Below are positions 17,282 through 25,610 of a stretch of 64,000 bases of DNA, piece after piece; the first letter of the stretch is position 1; every line of letters begins with the position of its first letter. The stretch is from SXOA01 sp051004015 (lineage in GTDB: Bacteria > Planctomycetota > Planctomycetia > Pirellulales > Pirellulaceae): the NCBI GenBank assembly GCA_051004015.1, contig JBPCKT010000149.1, positions 14,802-78,801 of the forward strand. Reading direction: 5' to 3'. Below the pieces are notes generated by a model that worked only from the letters and a program-made list of their open reading frames with translations, ran no database searches and had not been told where the DNA came from. Both the position numbers and the translations under genes were made by a program.

Positions 17282-17593
17282 CTACGAAACGCTGATCTGC
17301 CCCGGCGCGAACATCCAGGGCCACATGAAGTAGTTGATGCGGCGGATCTCGCCGGGGCGAAGCATGATGGGCACATCCGCCCGGCCGTATTTTTCCATGA
17401 ATATGTAGGGAAACGAGATGGTGAAGTGATACTGCCCCGGCGGCAGGTCGTAGAACTTGGTTCCCCAATACTTCCGATCGGGATGGCCGTTAATCTCGGT
17501 TACCGGAGTGCAGAAGAACAGAAAGAAAGCCAGCGGAAAGAACCCCGTATGGACTTCCACACCGGTGCGCGGACCCGCCATTGGTTGTGACAT
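17282..17593 (-). CDS. Small hypothetical protein, 103 aa
   Basis: Start at the MSQPMAG methionine (17593); a longer version adds six residues. The chain has a hydrophobic segment TGFFPLAFFLFFCTPVTEI near residues 16-34, then a beta-rich part with DLPPGQYHFTISFPYIF and a final YFMWPWMFAPGQISVS. It resembles small proteins of about 100 residues with a HPDRKYWG turn found in varied bacteria, function unknown to me. It is transcribed in the same direction as the epimerase operon and lies 40 bp after it. Confidence 0.65.
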   Translation of the reverse strand: MSQPMAGPRTGVEVHTGFFPLAFFLFFCTPVTEINGHPDRKYWGTKFYDLPPGQYHFTISFPYIFMEKYGRADVPIMLRPGEIRRINYFMWPWMFAPGQISVS

Positions 17594-17633
17594 GGGACTT
17601 AAATCCTTCAACCTTGAACTTTGAACTCTCGCT

Positions 17634-18485
17634 TCAGCACTTCCACCGCTTCGCCACGTTCGCCTTCATGAAAGCCAGTGCATCGCGGCTGAGCTGCTCT
17701 TCGCTTTCGTACATCCGCCGCCAGATTTTGGTGGCGGCGGCGATTTCTGGGAGCGCCAGGCCGAAGGCTTCGACGACGAGAGTGTCGTTGTAGCCGACTT
17801 GGTGGAGGGCCTCGAAGGTCTCACACCACTTAACTTCCCCTTGGCCGGGAGTGCCCCGGTCGTTCTCGCTGATGTGGACGTGGCAGAGCATGTCCGCGCA
17901 GCCGTGGATCGCCCGCGAGATGCACTTCTCCTCGATGTTCGAGTGAAACGTGTCGTACATCATACGGCAGTTGGGATGAGCCACCTGGCGGCAGAAGCGG
18001 GCGGCATCGGCGTGACTGTTGAGGAGGTAAGTCTCAAAGCGGTTGAGGCATTCCACGCCAAGCGTCACGCCAACCTTGCCGGCATGCTCCGCCGTCTTCC
18101 GCATCGAATCCACTCCCCATTTCCATTCATCGCCAGTCGGTCCCGCCCCGCTGAAAACGCCGATGGCGGAATGGAACGGCCCAACCAGCTTCGTCGCCCC
18201 CATCGCCGCGCAGCAGTCGAGAACCTTCTTGTTCCCGTCGATTCCCCGTTGGCGATTGGCGGCGTCGGCACTGATGGGGTTGTCGTCCCCTCCGCGAATG
18301 GTCACAGCGGTTCGGGCCAGGCCGATTTCATCCAGCTTCTTTCCCCATTTGCCGTAATCGAGCCCCGTGTTGAAGATGGGCACTTCCACCGAGTCATAGC
18401 CATAGCTCTTGAGCATGTGGAGCGTGGGGAGGAGGCCGTCGCTGATCTCGCCGGTCCAAAGGAGCAGGTTCATGCCGTACTTCAT
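17634..18485 (-). CDS. Sugar 3-epimerase/isomerase, TIM barrel (DTE-like)
   Basis: 283 residues, a xylose-isomerase-like TIM barrel of the D-tagatose/D-psicose 3-epimerase type. The four metal-site residues of that family are visible in order: Glu in GVECLNRFE, Asp in MMYDTFHSN, His in CHVHISENDRG, Glu in VVEAFGLAL. Likely converts a keto-sugar at C3 or a related substrate in the cytoplasm. Start ATG 18485 overlaps the stop of the upstream AcpH-like gene (ATGA), and a Gfo/Idh/MocA dehydrogenase lies further up on the same strand, a common planctomycete sugar-catabolic pairing. Exact substrate not determined. Confidence 0.85.
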   Translation of the reverse strand: MKYGMNLLLWTGEISDGLLPTLHMLKSYGYDSVEVPIFNTGLDYGKWGKKLDEIGLARTAVTIRGGDDNPISADAANRQRGIDGNKKVLDCCAAMGATKLVGPFHSAIGVFSGAGPTGDEWKWGVDSMRKTAEHAGKVGVTLGVECLNRFETYLLNSHADAARFCRQVAHPNCRMMYDTFHSNIEEKCISRAIHGCADMLCHVHISENDRGTPGQGEVKWCETFEALHQVGYNDTLVVEAFGLALPEIAAATKIWRRMYESEEQLSRDALAFMKANVAKRWKC

Positions 18486-19150
18486 CGCGGAATTTCCTCG
18501 TAAGAGTCGCTTGGTAAGAGTTCGTGTCGGCGATTGCGGACTGCTTGTCGCATTGCCGGAAATAGCATTTGCAAATCGCCCGGCAGTTGCGGCAGCCCAA
18601 CGCGGCGCATGACGTGATTCAGCCGATCGAGCAGTTTGCCATCCTCGGCGTAGTCGTACAAGAACCGTTCCTGCAAAAAACGGGTGACGAGATAGGCCAC
18701 TTTGTCCGACTGCTTCGTGGAGAGGCGGTTGATGGCCGATTGGAGGAATGCGGGATCGGCCTGAGACAGTGCGGCGTAGTAGCGGTCGAGTCTGGCTGGC
18801 TCTTCTTCCGTCAGCGTCGCGTCCAGCAGCAGTTCGACCAGGATATGTCCCAAAAAACTCGGCCGAAAGCTGTCGTCCGCCGGCAGAACGTCCCGAATCT
18901 GGAGCGTGAAAGCCAGGATCAACTCGTTGAAGGCCGTCGTCTGATGGAACCACTCGTCGTCGCGGTGATGCTGCACTAATCCTCGCGCCAGTGCCGCCAG
19001 GTTTTCGTCTGGATCATCGACAAACAGCGCCGCCTTCTTCCCCCGAGCCCGCATCTTGCGATCAATCACGCTCAGCCAATCCGGCACCGCCGTCCCCGCC
19101 AGGAAATACGGCTGCTCCGCAAATCGCCAGCCATGGGCGAGGTAGTTCAT
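18482..19150 (-). CDS. Conserved hypothetical protein, AcpH/DUF479-like
   Basis: 222 residues beginning MNYLAHGW, as in acyl-carrier-protein phosphodiesterases (AcpH, DUF479), followed by GTAVPDWL and a histidine cluster LVQHHRDDEWFHQT and SFLGHILVELLLDATL that are in the places of the AcpH metal ligands. Identity beyond these features looks low, so an ACP hydrolase role is only possible; another HD-like metal hydrolase is an alternative. The ATG at 19150 overlaps the stop of the ParE-like toxin gene, and its own stop overlaps the epimerase start, so four genes from 19676 to 17634 are chained by ATGA junctions. Confidence 0.7.
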   Translation of the reverse strand: MNYLAHGWRFAEQPYFLAGTAVPDWLSVIDRKMRARGKKAALFVDDPDENLAALARGLVQHHRDDEWFHQTTAFNELILAFTLQIRDVLPADDSFRPSFLGHILVELLLDATLTEEEPARLDRYYAALSQADPAFLQSAINRLSTKQSDKVAYLVTRFLQERFLYDYAEDGKLLDRLNHVMRRVGLPQLPGDLQMLFPAMRQAVRNRRHELLPSDSYEEIPR

Positions 19151-19431
19151 TGACTTGGCTGAAGGAGATCATCTTCCCAAAATTGCACATGGAAAACCCG
19201 AACCGTAGCATCGACTTCCGAAATTCGAAACAGCACCGACAGAGGAATGGATACCACGTAACGGGAACGGTCCGAGAACGGCTCGCCGACTTGATGCGGC
19301 TGCGTCACTAGCCGCCGGTCCAAATCGTTGGCAGCGTCCGTGATTTCCTGCCGCACGCGCAAATTCTTGAGCCATAACTCGGCGAGCTTGTCGCTGGTTT
19401 GCTTGTTCCAGACGACCGTGTAGCGGATCAT
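19147..19431 (-). CDS. ParE/RelE-type toxin-like protein
   Basis: 94 residues with the beginning MIRYTVVWNKQTSDKLAELWL of the ParE/RelE superfamily and the central ITDAANDLDRRL helix, then a two-strand core ending VRVFHVQFWEDD. The homologous small protein at 39158-39424 shares MKYTVIWEPDAANELARLWL and AANEIDRLL, so this is a recurrent family in the genome. The gene overlaps its antitoxin-like partner (19428-19676) by ATGA. ParE toxins poison gyrase and RelE cleaves mRNA; the target here is not known. Confidence 0.75.
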   Translation of the reverse strand: MIRYTVVWNKQTSDKLAELWLKNLRVRQEITDAANDLDRRLVTQPHQVGEPFSDRSRYVVSIPLSVLFRISEVDATVRVFHVQFWEDDLLQPSQ

Positions 19432-19676
19432 GGAGCGCCCAGCTTGTTCAACCGCTCCAGGATTTCCGCCGTCGTGTACCAAGTCGTGCAGGTATCGGCC
19501 TCCCTTTCGGCAGCCGCGACTTCTTCCGCTGAAAACACGGGGGGATTCGCGGAATAGACTTTTCCCGATTTGGTGATGAACGCCAGCGGACTTCCGTCGG
19601 GTCGGCAGATGGCAATGGGGTAGTCCGACCTCCCTAGCGCTTCTGCTTGTTCGGAAGTAAGCACGATTTTTGACAT
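19428..19676 (-). CDS. Antitoxin-like partner of the ParE-type protein
   Basis: 82 residues, MSKIVLTSEQAEALGRSDYP onward, with a short beta-strand domain (AICRPDGSPLAFITKSGKV) and a charged helical tail. The tail of the equivalent protein at 39421-39666 has the same role and the pattern strand-DxxGxxLGYF is shared, so the two are related. It precedes the toxin with a 4-bp overlap, the usual antitoxin-first order. The start at the internal ATG (19676) is preferred; the nine preceding codons lie in what looks like the leader of the message. Confidence 0.7.
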   Translation of the reverse strand: MSKIVLTSEQAEALGRSDYPIAICRPDGSPLAFITKSGKVYSANPPVFSAEEVAAAEREADTCTTWYTTAEILERLNKLGAP

Positions 19677-19716
19677 GGCGATGCGCCTTTGGCGGAGAGT
19701 CATTTTCGACCACCCA

Positions 19717-19743
19717 ATTATACCACACGACAGTTAAATGTCG
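19717..19743 (-). promoter_or_regulatory. Candidate promoter and operator of the ParE-type pair
   Basis: Read on the minus strand a -10 TATAAT (19717-19722) is preceded by the inverted repeat CGACATTTAACTGTCG (19728-19743). The repeat sits in the -10/-35 spacer where an antitoxin dimer could repress. No good -35 is visible. The gene at 19755 ends just upstream, so this may be an internal promoter. Confidence 0.45.
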
Positions 19744-19754
19744 CGTTTTGCCAA

Positions 19755-20894
19755 TTATCCCACTCCTGTCCAAGCTCCACTCTTCGCACTTGTCAGCACC
19801 GCGTCGCACACCTGCTGCGTCTCCAGGGCGTCGCGAAAAGTTGGCCCCGCCGGTTTGCCGGTGGAGAGCCCTTCCAGGAAATCGGCGACCTGGTGGACGA
19901 AGCTGTGCTCGTAGCCGATGGCGAGGCCGGGGACCCACCACTTGCTCATGTAGGGATGGTCGCCGTCGGTGACATGGATGCTGCTCCAGGCCCGCAGCGG
20001 ACCTTCGGTCCGGTGGTCAAACCATTGCAGGCGGTGCAAATCGTGCAGGTCCCACTTGATCGAAGCGTGCTCGCCATTGATCTCGAAGGTGTACAGGGCC
20101 TTGTGGCCGCGGGCATAGCGAGTCGATTCGAACAGGCCGAGCGATCCATTCTTGAAATGGCAAAGGAACGCGCAGGCGTCGTCGATGCCGACTTTTTCCA
20201 TCTTGCCGGTGAGGCTGTGCTTCCTCTCCTTCACAAACGTCTCGGTCATGGCCGTCACGTTGCCGATGCTGCCGTTGAGCCAGAGAGCCGTATCGATGCA
20301 ATGGGCCAGCAGGTCGCCGGTCACACCGCTCCCCGCCGCGGCTGCGTCGAGCCGCCAGGTGCCTTGGCCCCCTTGGGGGACATCGGCGTTGATGGTCCAG
20401 TCCTGCAGGAAGTTGGCCCGGTAATGGAAGATGCGCCCCAGCTTGCCGCTATCGATGAGTTGCTTGGCGAAGGTGACCGCGGGGATGCGGCGGTAGTTGT
20501 ACCAGACGATGTTGGCCACGCCGGCTTTCTCCACCGCCTGGCACATTTCTTCTCCTTCCGCCCCATTCATCGCCAGCGGCTTCTCGCACAGGATCATCTT
20601 TCCCGCCTTGGCGGCTGCGATGGCGATCTCCTTGTGCAGGTTGTTCGGGACACAAATATCGACCGCATCAATATCCTTCCGCTCCAGCAGCTTCCGCCAG
20701 TCGGTCTCAGTCGATTCATAGCCCCACTGGTCCGCGAACGCTTTCGCCTTGGCCGCATCGCGGGCACACGCCGCCTTGAGGACCGGGGTGTATTCGAGAT
20801 TAAAAAAGTTGCTGACGCGCCGATAGCCATTGCTATGCGCCCGGCCCATAAAGCCGTAACCGATCATGCCGATGTTGAGGGGCTTTTTTGCCAT
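19755..20894 (-). CDS. Gfo/Idh/MocA family oxidoreductase
   Basis: 379 residues. The N-terminal Rossmann fold begins NIGMIGYGFMGRAHSNGY (GxGxxG type) and the family signature is MILCEKPLAMNG. The C-terminal alpha/beta domain holds WRLDAAAAGSGVTGDLLAHCIDTALWL, where the His and Asp act in the active site. These NAD(P)-dependent enzymes oxidise sugars or inositols. It lies upstream of the epimerase operon on the same strand, separated by the toxin-antitoxin pair; together with the TIM-barrel epimerase it suggests catabolism of an uncommon sugar. Well supported as to family, not substrate. Confidence 0.93.
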   Translation of the reverse strand: MAKKPLNIGMIGYGFMGRAHSNGYRRVSNFFNLEYTPVLKAACARDAAKAKAFADQWGYESTETDWRKLLERKDIDAVDICVPNNLHKEIAIAAAKAGKMILCEKPLAMNGAEGEEMCQAVEKAGVANIVWYNYRRIPAVTFAKQLIDSGKLGRIFHYRANFLQDWTINADVPQGGQGTWRLDAAAAGSGVTGDLLAHCIDTALWLNGSIGNVTAMTETFVKERKHSLTGKMEKVGIDDACAFLCHFKNGSLGLFESTRYARGHKALYTFEINGEHASIKWDLHDLHRLQWFDHRTEGPLRAWSSIHVTDGDHPYMSKWWVPGLAIGYEHSFVHQVADFLEGLSTGKPAGPTFRDALETQQVCDAVLTSAKSGAWTGVG

Positions 20895-20935
20895 GGAGGG
20901 GTTCTTTCAGGATGGTGGGCTGGGGGATTATCAAA

Positions 20936-21045
20936 AGCGGAGGTCGGAAAGCGGAAAGCGGAAGAAGGAGTAGAGCAGAGGTCGGAAAGTGGAAAGCGGA
21001 ACTGTAATGGACTATCCCGCTTTCCGCTTTCAGCTGTCCGCTTTT
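20936..21045. repeat. Heptamer arrays (CGGAAAG type), inverted arms
   Basis: 20945-20965 reads CGGAAAG, CGGAAAG, CGGAAGA; a second stretch around 20980-21001 has CGGAAAG, TGGAAAG, CGGAA. The opposite strand of the unit follows at 21017-21045. The stop codon of the S23-type gene (21030-21032) is inside this arm, so the repeat encodes its last residues. Confidence 0.8.
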
Positions 21046-21407
21046 GTGGCCTTGGATTTGCTGGATTTTGAACGTCTTATGGAGGCAACAACGATTCGTA
21101 TCAGTTCGTCCGCTTCACTTCTGAGGGCGGCAAGTTTCTCTTTGGGAAAAACACCGCTCTCTTCAAGTAGTTCGAGCCACAGGGCGGTTTCATCCAGTTC
21201 TTGCTCCACAATGCCAAGTTTGGAGATGAATTCCGCCGATGAACGGGCTCGGGACGCTTCGCGGAAGTTCGCGGCAACGGAAGTTCCGGACCGCAGAACC
21301 TGTTTGCCGAGCGTTTGCGCCAATGTCGTCACCGGAAGCGAAGTATAGAGCCGAACAACGCGCAGCGCAAACTGCTTCGTCCGCTCCCTTAATCCTTCCA
21401 TTCGCAT
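21030..21407 (-). CDS. Four-helix bundle protein, S23/IVS family
   Basis: 125 residues matching the 23S rRNA intervening-sequence (S23) protein family: FALRVVRLYTSLP near the start, then the hallmark GKQVLRSGTSVAANFREASRARSSAEFISKLGIVEQELDETALWLELL. Such proteins form small four-helix bundles that assemble as pentamers, occur in rRNA intervening sequences, and are related to the Avd accessory proteins of diversity-generating retroelements; no template/variable repeats or reverse transcriptase are seen here. The gene is boxed by inverted CGGAAAG heptamer arrays (left 20936-21045, right 21424-21455), and its C-terminal KATKADS is encoded by the repeat. It marks the edge of the accessory island. 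Confidence 0.88.
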   Translation of the reverse strand: MRMEGLRERTKQFALRVVRLYTSLPVTTLAQTLGKQVLRSGTSVAANFREASRARSSAEFISKLGIVEQELDETALWLELLEESGVFPKEKLAALRSEADELIRIVVASIRRSKSSKSKATKADS

Positions 21408-22130
21408 AATGTTCCTCCGTCTTCTTCCGCTTTCCGCTTTCCGACTTCCGCTTTACCGTCGCAGTTTACGCAATTCCTGTTCGCGTCCCCAGTCCCCAGC
21501 CTCCAGCCTCAACTCTGTTGTTAACCTCCCCCGGTAAACCAACACACCCCCCGGCCCGCGGGTACCAACTTGTGTTGGTAAACCCCCCGAGTTTACCAAC
21601 ACCCCCCTCGGAAAAGCGGAAAGCGGAGGTCGGAAGCCCAGGGATTTGATCTCCGTGGTCATTCCATCCACTTTCCGCTTTCCCACTTCCGCTTTTCCCG
21701 TCGCTTCAAACGGAATTGTGCAAGCGGACATGGCGGAGCTCCTCAAAAGGACGACGAATCGCGCCCCGTTTCCCCACGAGAACGCAGTAGACTCTATTGT
21801 ACACTATAGCGTCCCCAATTCAAGAGGTCGGCAGCAAATTTCGACAACTTTTTTCCGCTTTCCGACCTCCGCTTTCCGACCTCCGCTTTCTAGCTCGGTT
21901 CACTCTCTCCGGCCCCCGCAGCGAGCTGCAGCGAACCCTAGGGCGGCGAATACGGCTCCCGCTACCGCAACTCCCCCGCCGTCCAAGCCTCCCGCACCGC
22001 CCCCCGTAATCGCTGATGAGTTGCTGCGTCAGGAGTCAGTGGGGAGTTTGTGGGAGTTAGGCGGCGCGCTGGAAAAAACCGAATGGGGGCCAGCGTTCCT
22101 GGTGACGAAATGCGTGGAGCGGATTCTACC
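21408..22130. other. Repeat-rich intergenic region in accessory island
   Basis: No convincing gene in 723 bp. Heptamer arrays of the CGGAAAG type lie at 21424-21455 (inverse strand), 21610-21636, 21671-21695 and 21851-21890, and a CCCCAGT array at 21487-21507. Between them, 21533-21606 is a cluster of GGTAAACC and TTTACCAACA words. The last 230 bp is open on the plus strand but low in complexity (Pro/Ala-rich) and I do not call it coding. Confidence 0.6.
21574..21600. repeat. Perfect 10-bp inverted repeat
   Basis: GTTGGTAAAC, 7-base C-rich spacer, GTTTACCAAC. A related half-site GGTAAACCAACAC lies 41 bp before. Surrounding C-runs make it distinct from the coding DNA. May be an operator or part of a mobile element end. 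Confidence 0.55.
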
Positions 22131-22985
22131 TCAAGCCCAATGCATAGAACGCGAAGCTGACATTGGTACAATTAACCCCTTTGGAGTAATCAGAAGTTCT
22201 CCGGCTCTTCGCCGAACGGCCGCCGTATAGCGGAGCGAATACCGACGAATGTTAGCCCAATCGCGGTACAATTTGCGTATCTCAGGACAGTCGTCGTAGG
22301 TGACTACCCAGTGAGACGAGTCCAGCGATTTCAAATGGTCAGCGAGCTTTTTATGATATTCGTGGTTCAGACTGTTTAGGTATAGCTCTTGCCCCTTGTG
22401 GTAGTACGGGGGATCGATGAAGAAGAATCGCCGTTCACGCTTACTTGTCCTGATGACGCGGCGCGCGTCGTGTTGCCGAATCCTGATGAGTTTCCTGAAT
22501 TCGGCTATGCGGTCGAGCCGCTGGATCAGAGTCGAGCGCGTGAAACGGGCGTCGAGTGCCCAGTCGCCGTCCTGCTTTAATCCTCCGATGCATCCCCCAT
22601 TCTTAATGATCCCGGATCGATTGCAACGGTTCAGATAAAACGCCGCAAAGCCACGATCAAAGCGGGATCGGTCTAGGTCGCGGTATTTTTTTCTTTGCTT
22701 TTTCCACTGGGCGACGGTCAATGGAACCTTTTGAACTCGTTCGCGGAATATGTTATGTCGGTGCGTGGCTGCCCACCAAAAAGCAGCAATCGCGTCGTCG
22801 AGGTCGTTAAGTACGATTTTCTTAACTGCGCCTTCAAAGAGAAGCGCCAGAGACGCACCGCCTCCTCCGGCGAATGGTTCCACGATCGTGAAATCTTCCA
22901 AATTGTTCCGCTCTAGGATCGCCCTCAACGTATCGGCAAGCGCTGTTTTGCCGCCTGGGTATCGAAGTGGAGTAACGCTTTGCAT
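22131..22985 (-). CDS. D12-class N6-adenine DNA methyltransferase
   Basis: 284 residues, the length of Dam-type methylases. Start motif TPLRYPGGKTAL (SAM site), FxGxG-type IVEPFAGGGGASLALL at 34-49, and the catalytic DPPYYHKG. It transfers methyl from S-adenosylmethionine to N6 of adenine in a short site that cannot be read from sequence. It lies 28 bp downstream of the large GHKL ATPase on the same strand, so the two are probably one operon. No restriction endonuclease is visible beside it. Its context of repeats, S23 protein and broken toxin gene suggests a horizontally acquired defence module and not housekeeping Dam. Confidence 0.92.
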   Translation of the reverse strand: MQSVTPLRYPGGKTALADTLRAILERNNLEDFTIVEPFAGGGGASLALLFEGAVKKIVLNDLDDAIAAFWWAATHRHNIFRERVQKVPLTVAQWKKQRKKYRDLDRSRFDRGFAAFYLNRCNRSGIIKNGGCIGGLKQDGDWALDARFTRSTLIQRLDRIAEFRKLIRIRQHDARRVIRTSKRERRFFFIDPPYYHKGQELYLNSLNHEYHKKLADHLKSLDSSHWVVTYDDCPEIRKLYRDWANIRRYSLRYTAAVRRRAGELLITPKGLIVPMSASRSMHWA

Positions 22986-23013
22986 CGGGTATTCGCGATT
23001 TGTCCTGAATTGT

Positions 23014-25413
23014 TTAGCTGATGTATTTCAGCGCAAGTCGAAGTGCCTTGTCGTGATTTAACTGACATTCCGCACAAAGCCGGAGTGTCGAGCCGTCGGC
23101 CAAGGCTTCCAAGACCGTAGTCGGCACCTCTTTGACCTTGAAATGGTGTTGATAGCAATCCAAAACGATGTCCTTCATGTAGATATCCTTAGCCTTGACT
23201 CGTTGCTCGACCGTACTGCACCTATTCAGCATCGCTACGGCCTCGGAGTTGCCGGCATTCACGTCTACGTTCAGAAGGTCCATGCCATCTTGCTGGCCCT
23301 TGGCGCTGTGATAGCTCACATCAAGTGGGTCCAGCTTTAGGAGATCCCTCGCCTCGCAAAGATGAGTGGAACGATCCAGCGTCTCAATCTCATCTTCTAA
23401 CACCCAAAGGCTCTTCAGGGCCGCCATATCAGAACCTTCGGGCGCGTAGAAATTGATGACGGGCTTGACTCCTGGCTGACGCTGTCCCTCCTGCGGTTCA
23501 GGCTTGGGGAGTATGAGTAGAGGCCGCCGTGTTTCGAGAACGCGGCCGTCCGTGGCTTGCAATACCGCCACCAATGTGCCTACGACAATCTCCGACTTGA
23601 ACCGATCATTCGGATCCTCAAGCACGGTTACTGCAATACGGCCATATCCTCGCTCATTGACATCGGTGAACCCGATCGAGATTCGGGAACCTACCTTTGG
23701 GTCGGCGTCATCCACACGAGCGAAACACCTCGGGTTGTCACCATGGAACGTGTATCGAGGCGGACGAGCGTCTGAGCGAATCCGAGCGCTGCGTCTGATG
23801 CCCTCCGGAACTCGCAAGGGTTCCTCCGTCAGAAACTCAAATATCTGCGGAGGATCGGCGGCCGGAACTTCTGGTAGCGGGTCGCTCGATTTGTCGGACG
23901 AATTATCGCTTGGACCTTTCCCTTGTCCCTTACCAGGCTGGCCGGTGGCTTCGGAAAGTATGCTTGTGAGAAACTTCTGCATTTCTTCGCCGAGTGCGCG
24001 ACTAGCTTTTTTTGCCTTTTGTTCTTGGCGAGCTATCTCAAGCGCGCGTAGGCCAGTGTCTTCCTTGAGAATTTCTATAGCGCGAGCGTAGAGAGCCTTG
24101 GTAAATGGGCTGCCCATCTTGGGCATCTCCCGAGAGTTGTTGATGATTCCCGCCAGTGCCTCATCCTCTAGTCCATCCAGCCGAATCTCGACAATGGTGC
24201 ATGCGGCCAATTCTGGGTAACCCGCATCCTTCATGAGCGTCGACGTCAACTCGCCATGATTCTGTCCATGAAGCGTGAGTACGACCGGGTGATGTCTATC
24301 GACGTAATCCCGAACATTCTCTTTGTCATACAACACAAAGGCGCTCAACTGAAATTGGCCGTAGGCAATGCCGTCAACTACAAGCTGCTCGCGAGTAACG
24401 GGAAGCCCGTACTCCACTGCCCGATCATTGGGCGGCTTTTGTTGTTGATTCACCAAACGATAGTGAGCCCCAACAATCTCCCGACGTGTGCCTGAGTCCC
24501 CACGCGCCATTTCTCCCACTACCCGAAAAGGCAGGGGATATGAAAAGAACATACGACCGAGGCGACCCCACGGACTGGATTGTTCAGGACCTGTAATCCG
24601 CTTAATCCATTGACTTCTGTGGTATCCAAAGTGATACACAATCGTTCCTGGTAGCGCCTCTTTAATCGTCGGCTGATCGGCTACCATGCCGATTAGAGGA
24701 AGGTTGTCTGTTTCGGCAAACCATTTCCGAACGAGAGCCTGCTTTGATTCTTCAGGGTCCTTTTCAATGACGATTAATGTCCAGAAAAAGTCGCTTGTGC
24801 TGCCTGAACGCGGCTGCGTGATGATGAGGCACGACTCGCAGAATTGCAGAGCACTGCTCCCGCCATGCCCGAACTGGCCGATAGCCTCGAAGTCACGTAG
24901 CTTCGAATCGCTATTAAGCGCGAGGATGGTCTGAACCGCTTCGTCCCGCCCTAAACCGACGCCATGATCACGGACGGCCATTGTCGCAAGGCCGTCAGAA
25001 GGGTTGTGCTTTCTGAACCGCTGCTTGGTTTCCGTTTCCGCCCAAAACTCAACCTCGGGCATGTCCAAACCTTCGAGAACCTTGCTTGTTGGTTGCCAGA
25101 CCGATGATTCATCGCCGCCGTTTAGATACCGCTTCGCAGCTGCTCGCGGTGTAAGTGCTTTCGACGCCGGGTCACCGACAACGGAGCGGCATGCCTTGAG
25201 GCTTGCATCAAACGCATTCGCCAGCCGCTCGGTGGCACCGCGATCACTGTCGGAAGCGGCCTCGACCGATGACTTTTGGTTCATTCGCCCGAAAATGATC
25301 GGTTGGGCACCAGCGTGACGGAGGGATTCCTCCAAGGCGCGCGCGGACGCGAGACTGGGAGCCTCGATGGCCTTTCGCAAAGCGGCAATGACTGCGGGCG
25401 ACTTGGAATTCAT
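23014..25413 (-). CDS. Large GHKL-type ATPase (Hsp90/MORC-like), 799 aa
   Basis: The Bergerat ATP fold is complete: N-box ERLANAFDA (Glu and Asn, about 62-70), G1 box AVRDHGVGLG (147-155) and G2 region IGQFGHGGSSAL (178-189). About residues 190-450 would be the S5-like transducer region; 480-560 is a charged linker rich in Lys, Gly, Ser and Pro; the C-terminal 240 residues are of unknown fold and end with cysteines CAECQLNH. I see no nuclease motif. The ATG at 25413 is used; a TTG ten codons upstream is an alternative. GHKL ATPases paired with DNA methylases are known from prokaryotic MORC-type restriction-modification loci. Partner is the D12 methylase 28 bp downstream; its start lies 15 bp after the truncated PIN gene. 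Confidence 0.85.
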   Translation of the reverse strand: MNSKSPAVIAALRKAIEAPSLASARALEESLRHAGAQPIIFGRMNQKSSVEAASDSDRGATERLANAFDASLKACRSVVGDPASKALTPRAAAKRYLNGGDESSVWQPTSKVLEGLDMPEVEFWAETETKQRFRKHNPSDGLATMAVRDHGVGLGRDEAVQTILALNSDSKLRDFEAIGQFGHGGSSALQFCESCLIITQPRSGSTSDFFWTLIVIEKDPEESKQALVRKWFAETDNLPLIGMVADQPTIKEALPGTIVYHFGYHRSQWIKRITGPEQSSPWGRLGRMFFSYPLPFRVVGEMARGDSGTRREIVGAHYRLVNQQQKPPNDRAVEYGLPVTREQLVVDGIAYGQFQLSAFVLYDKENVRDYVDRHHPVVLTLHGQNHGELTSTLMKDAGYPELAACTIVEIRLDGLEDEALAGIINNSREMPKMGSPFTKALYARAIEILKEDTGLRALEIARQEQKAKKASRALGEEMQKFLTSILSEATGQPGKGQGKGPSDNSSDKSSDPLPEVPAADPPQIFEFLTEEPLRVPEGIRRSARIRSDARPPRYTFHGDNPRCFARVDDADPKVGSRISIGFTDVNERGYGRIAVTVLEDPNDRFKSEIVVGTLVAVLQATDGRVLETRRPLLILPKPEPQEGQRQPGVKPVINFYAPEGSDMAALKSLWVLEDEIETLDRSTHLCEARDLLKLDPLDVSYHSAKGQQDGMDLLNVDVNAGNSEAVAMLNRCSTVEQRVKAKDIYMKDIVLDCYQHHFKVKEVPTTVLEALADGSTLRLCAECQLNHDKALRLALKYIS

Positions 25414-25427
25414 CAAGTTGGATGGTA

Positions 25428-25610
25428 TCAAATTTGCTCGCAAACTGCAACATTCTTAGTGCGCGAGATGGCGGCAACGTATTCGCACGCGACCTGCCAC
25501 GATAATACCGGCGATGCCAACGACGTCAGCAACTGGATTGCGAGCGCCTGCTTACGGGCGTCGCGAGGGTCATAAACATAGAGCAGGACGTTCGTGTCAA
25601 CAGCGTTCAT
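25428..25610 (-). pseudogene. PIN-domain toxin, truncated
   Basis: 60 residues: MNAVDTNVLLYVYDPRDARK, then a helix and VLSWQVACEYVAAISR, the first half of a PIN domain. PIN toxins are about 130 residues, and the second half with the last two acidic residues is missing; the reading frame stops 15 bp before the GHKL ATPase start. The lost half is not found at the far end of the ATPase-methylase module. It overlaps its antitoxin gene by 14 bp. It is best read as a toxin gene cut by arrival of the GHKL-methylase module, and it should be inactive. Confidence 0.7.

Noticed and set aside
21030..21407. Diversity-generating retroelement suggested by the S23/Avd-like protein
   Set aside because: No reverse transcriptase, template repeat or variable repeat is found within the island.
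20936..21890. CRISPR array suspected from spaced CGGAAAG units
   Set aside because: Units are 7 bp and contiguous, not 23-40 bp repeats with uniform unique spacers, and there are no cas genes.
21646..22230. Plus-strand 194-codon open frame before the methylase gene
   Set aside because: Starts in repeat DNA, is Pro/Ala and Ser rich, overlaps the methylase 3-end on the opposite strand and has no recognised family or ribosome site.
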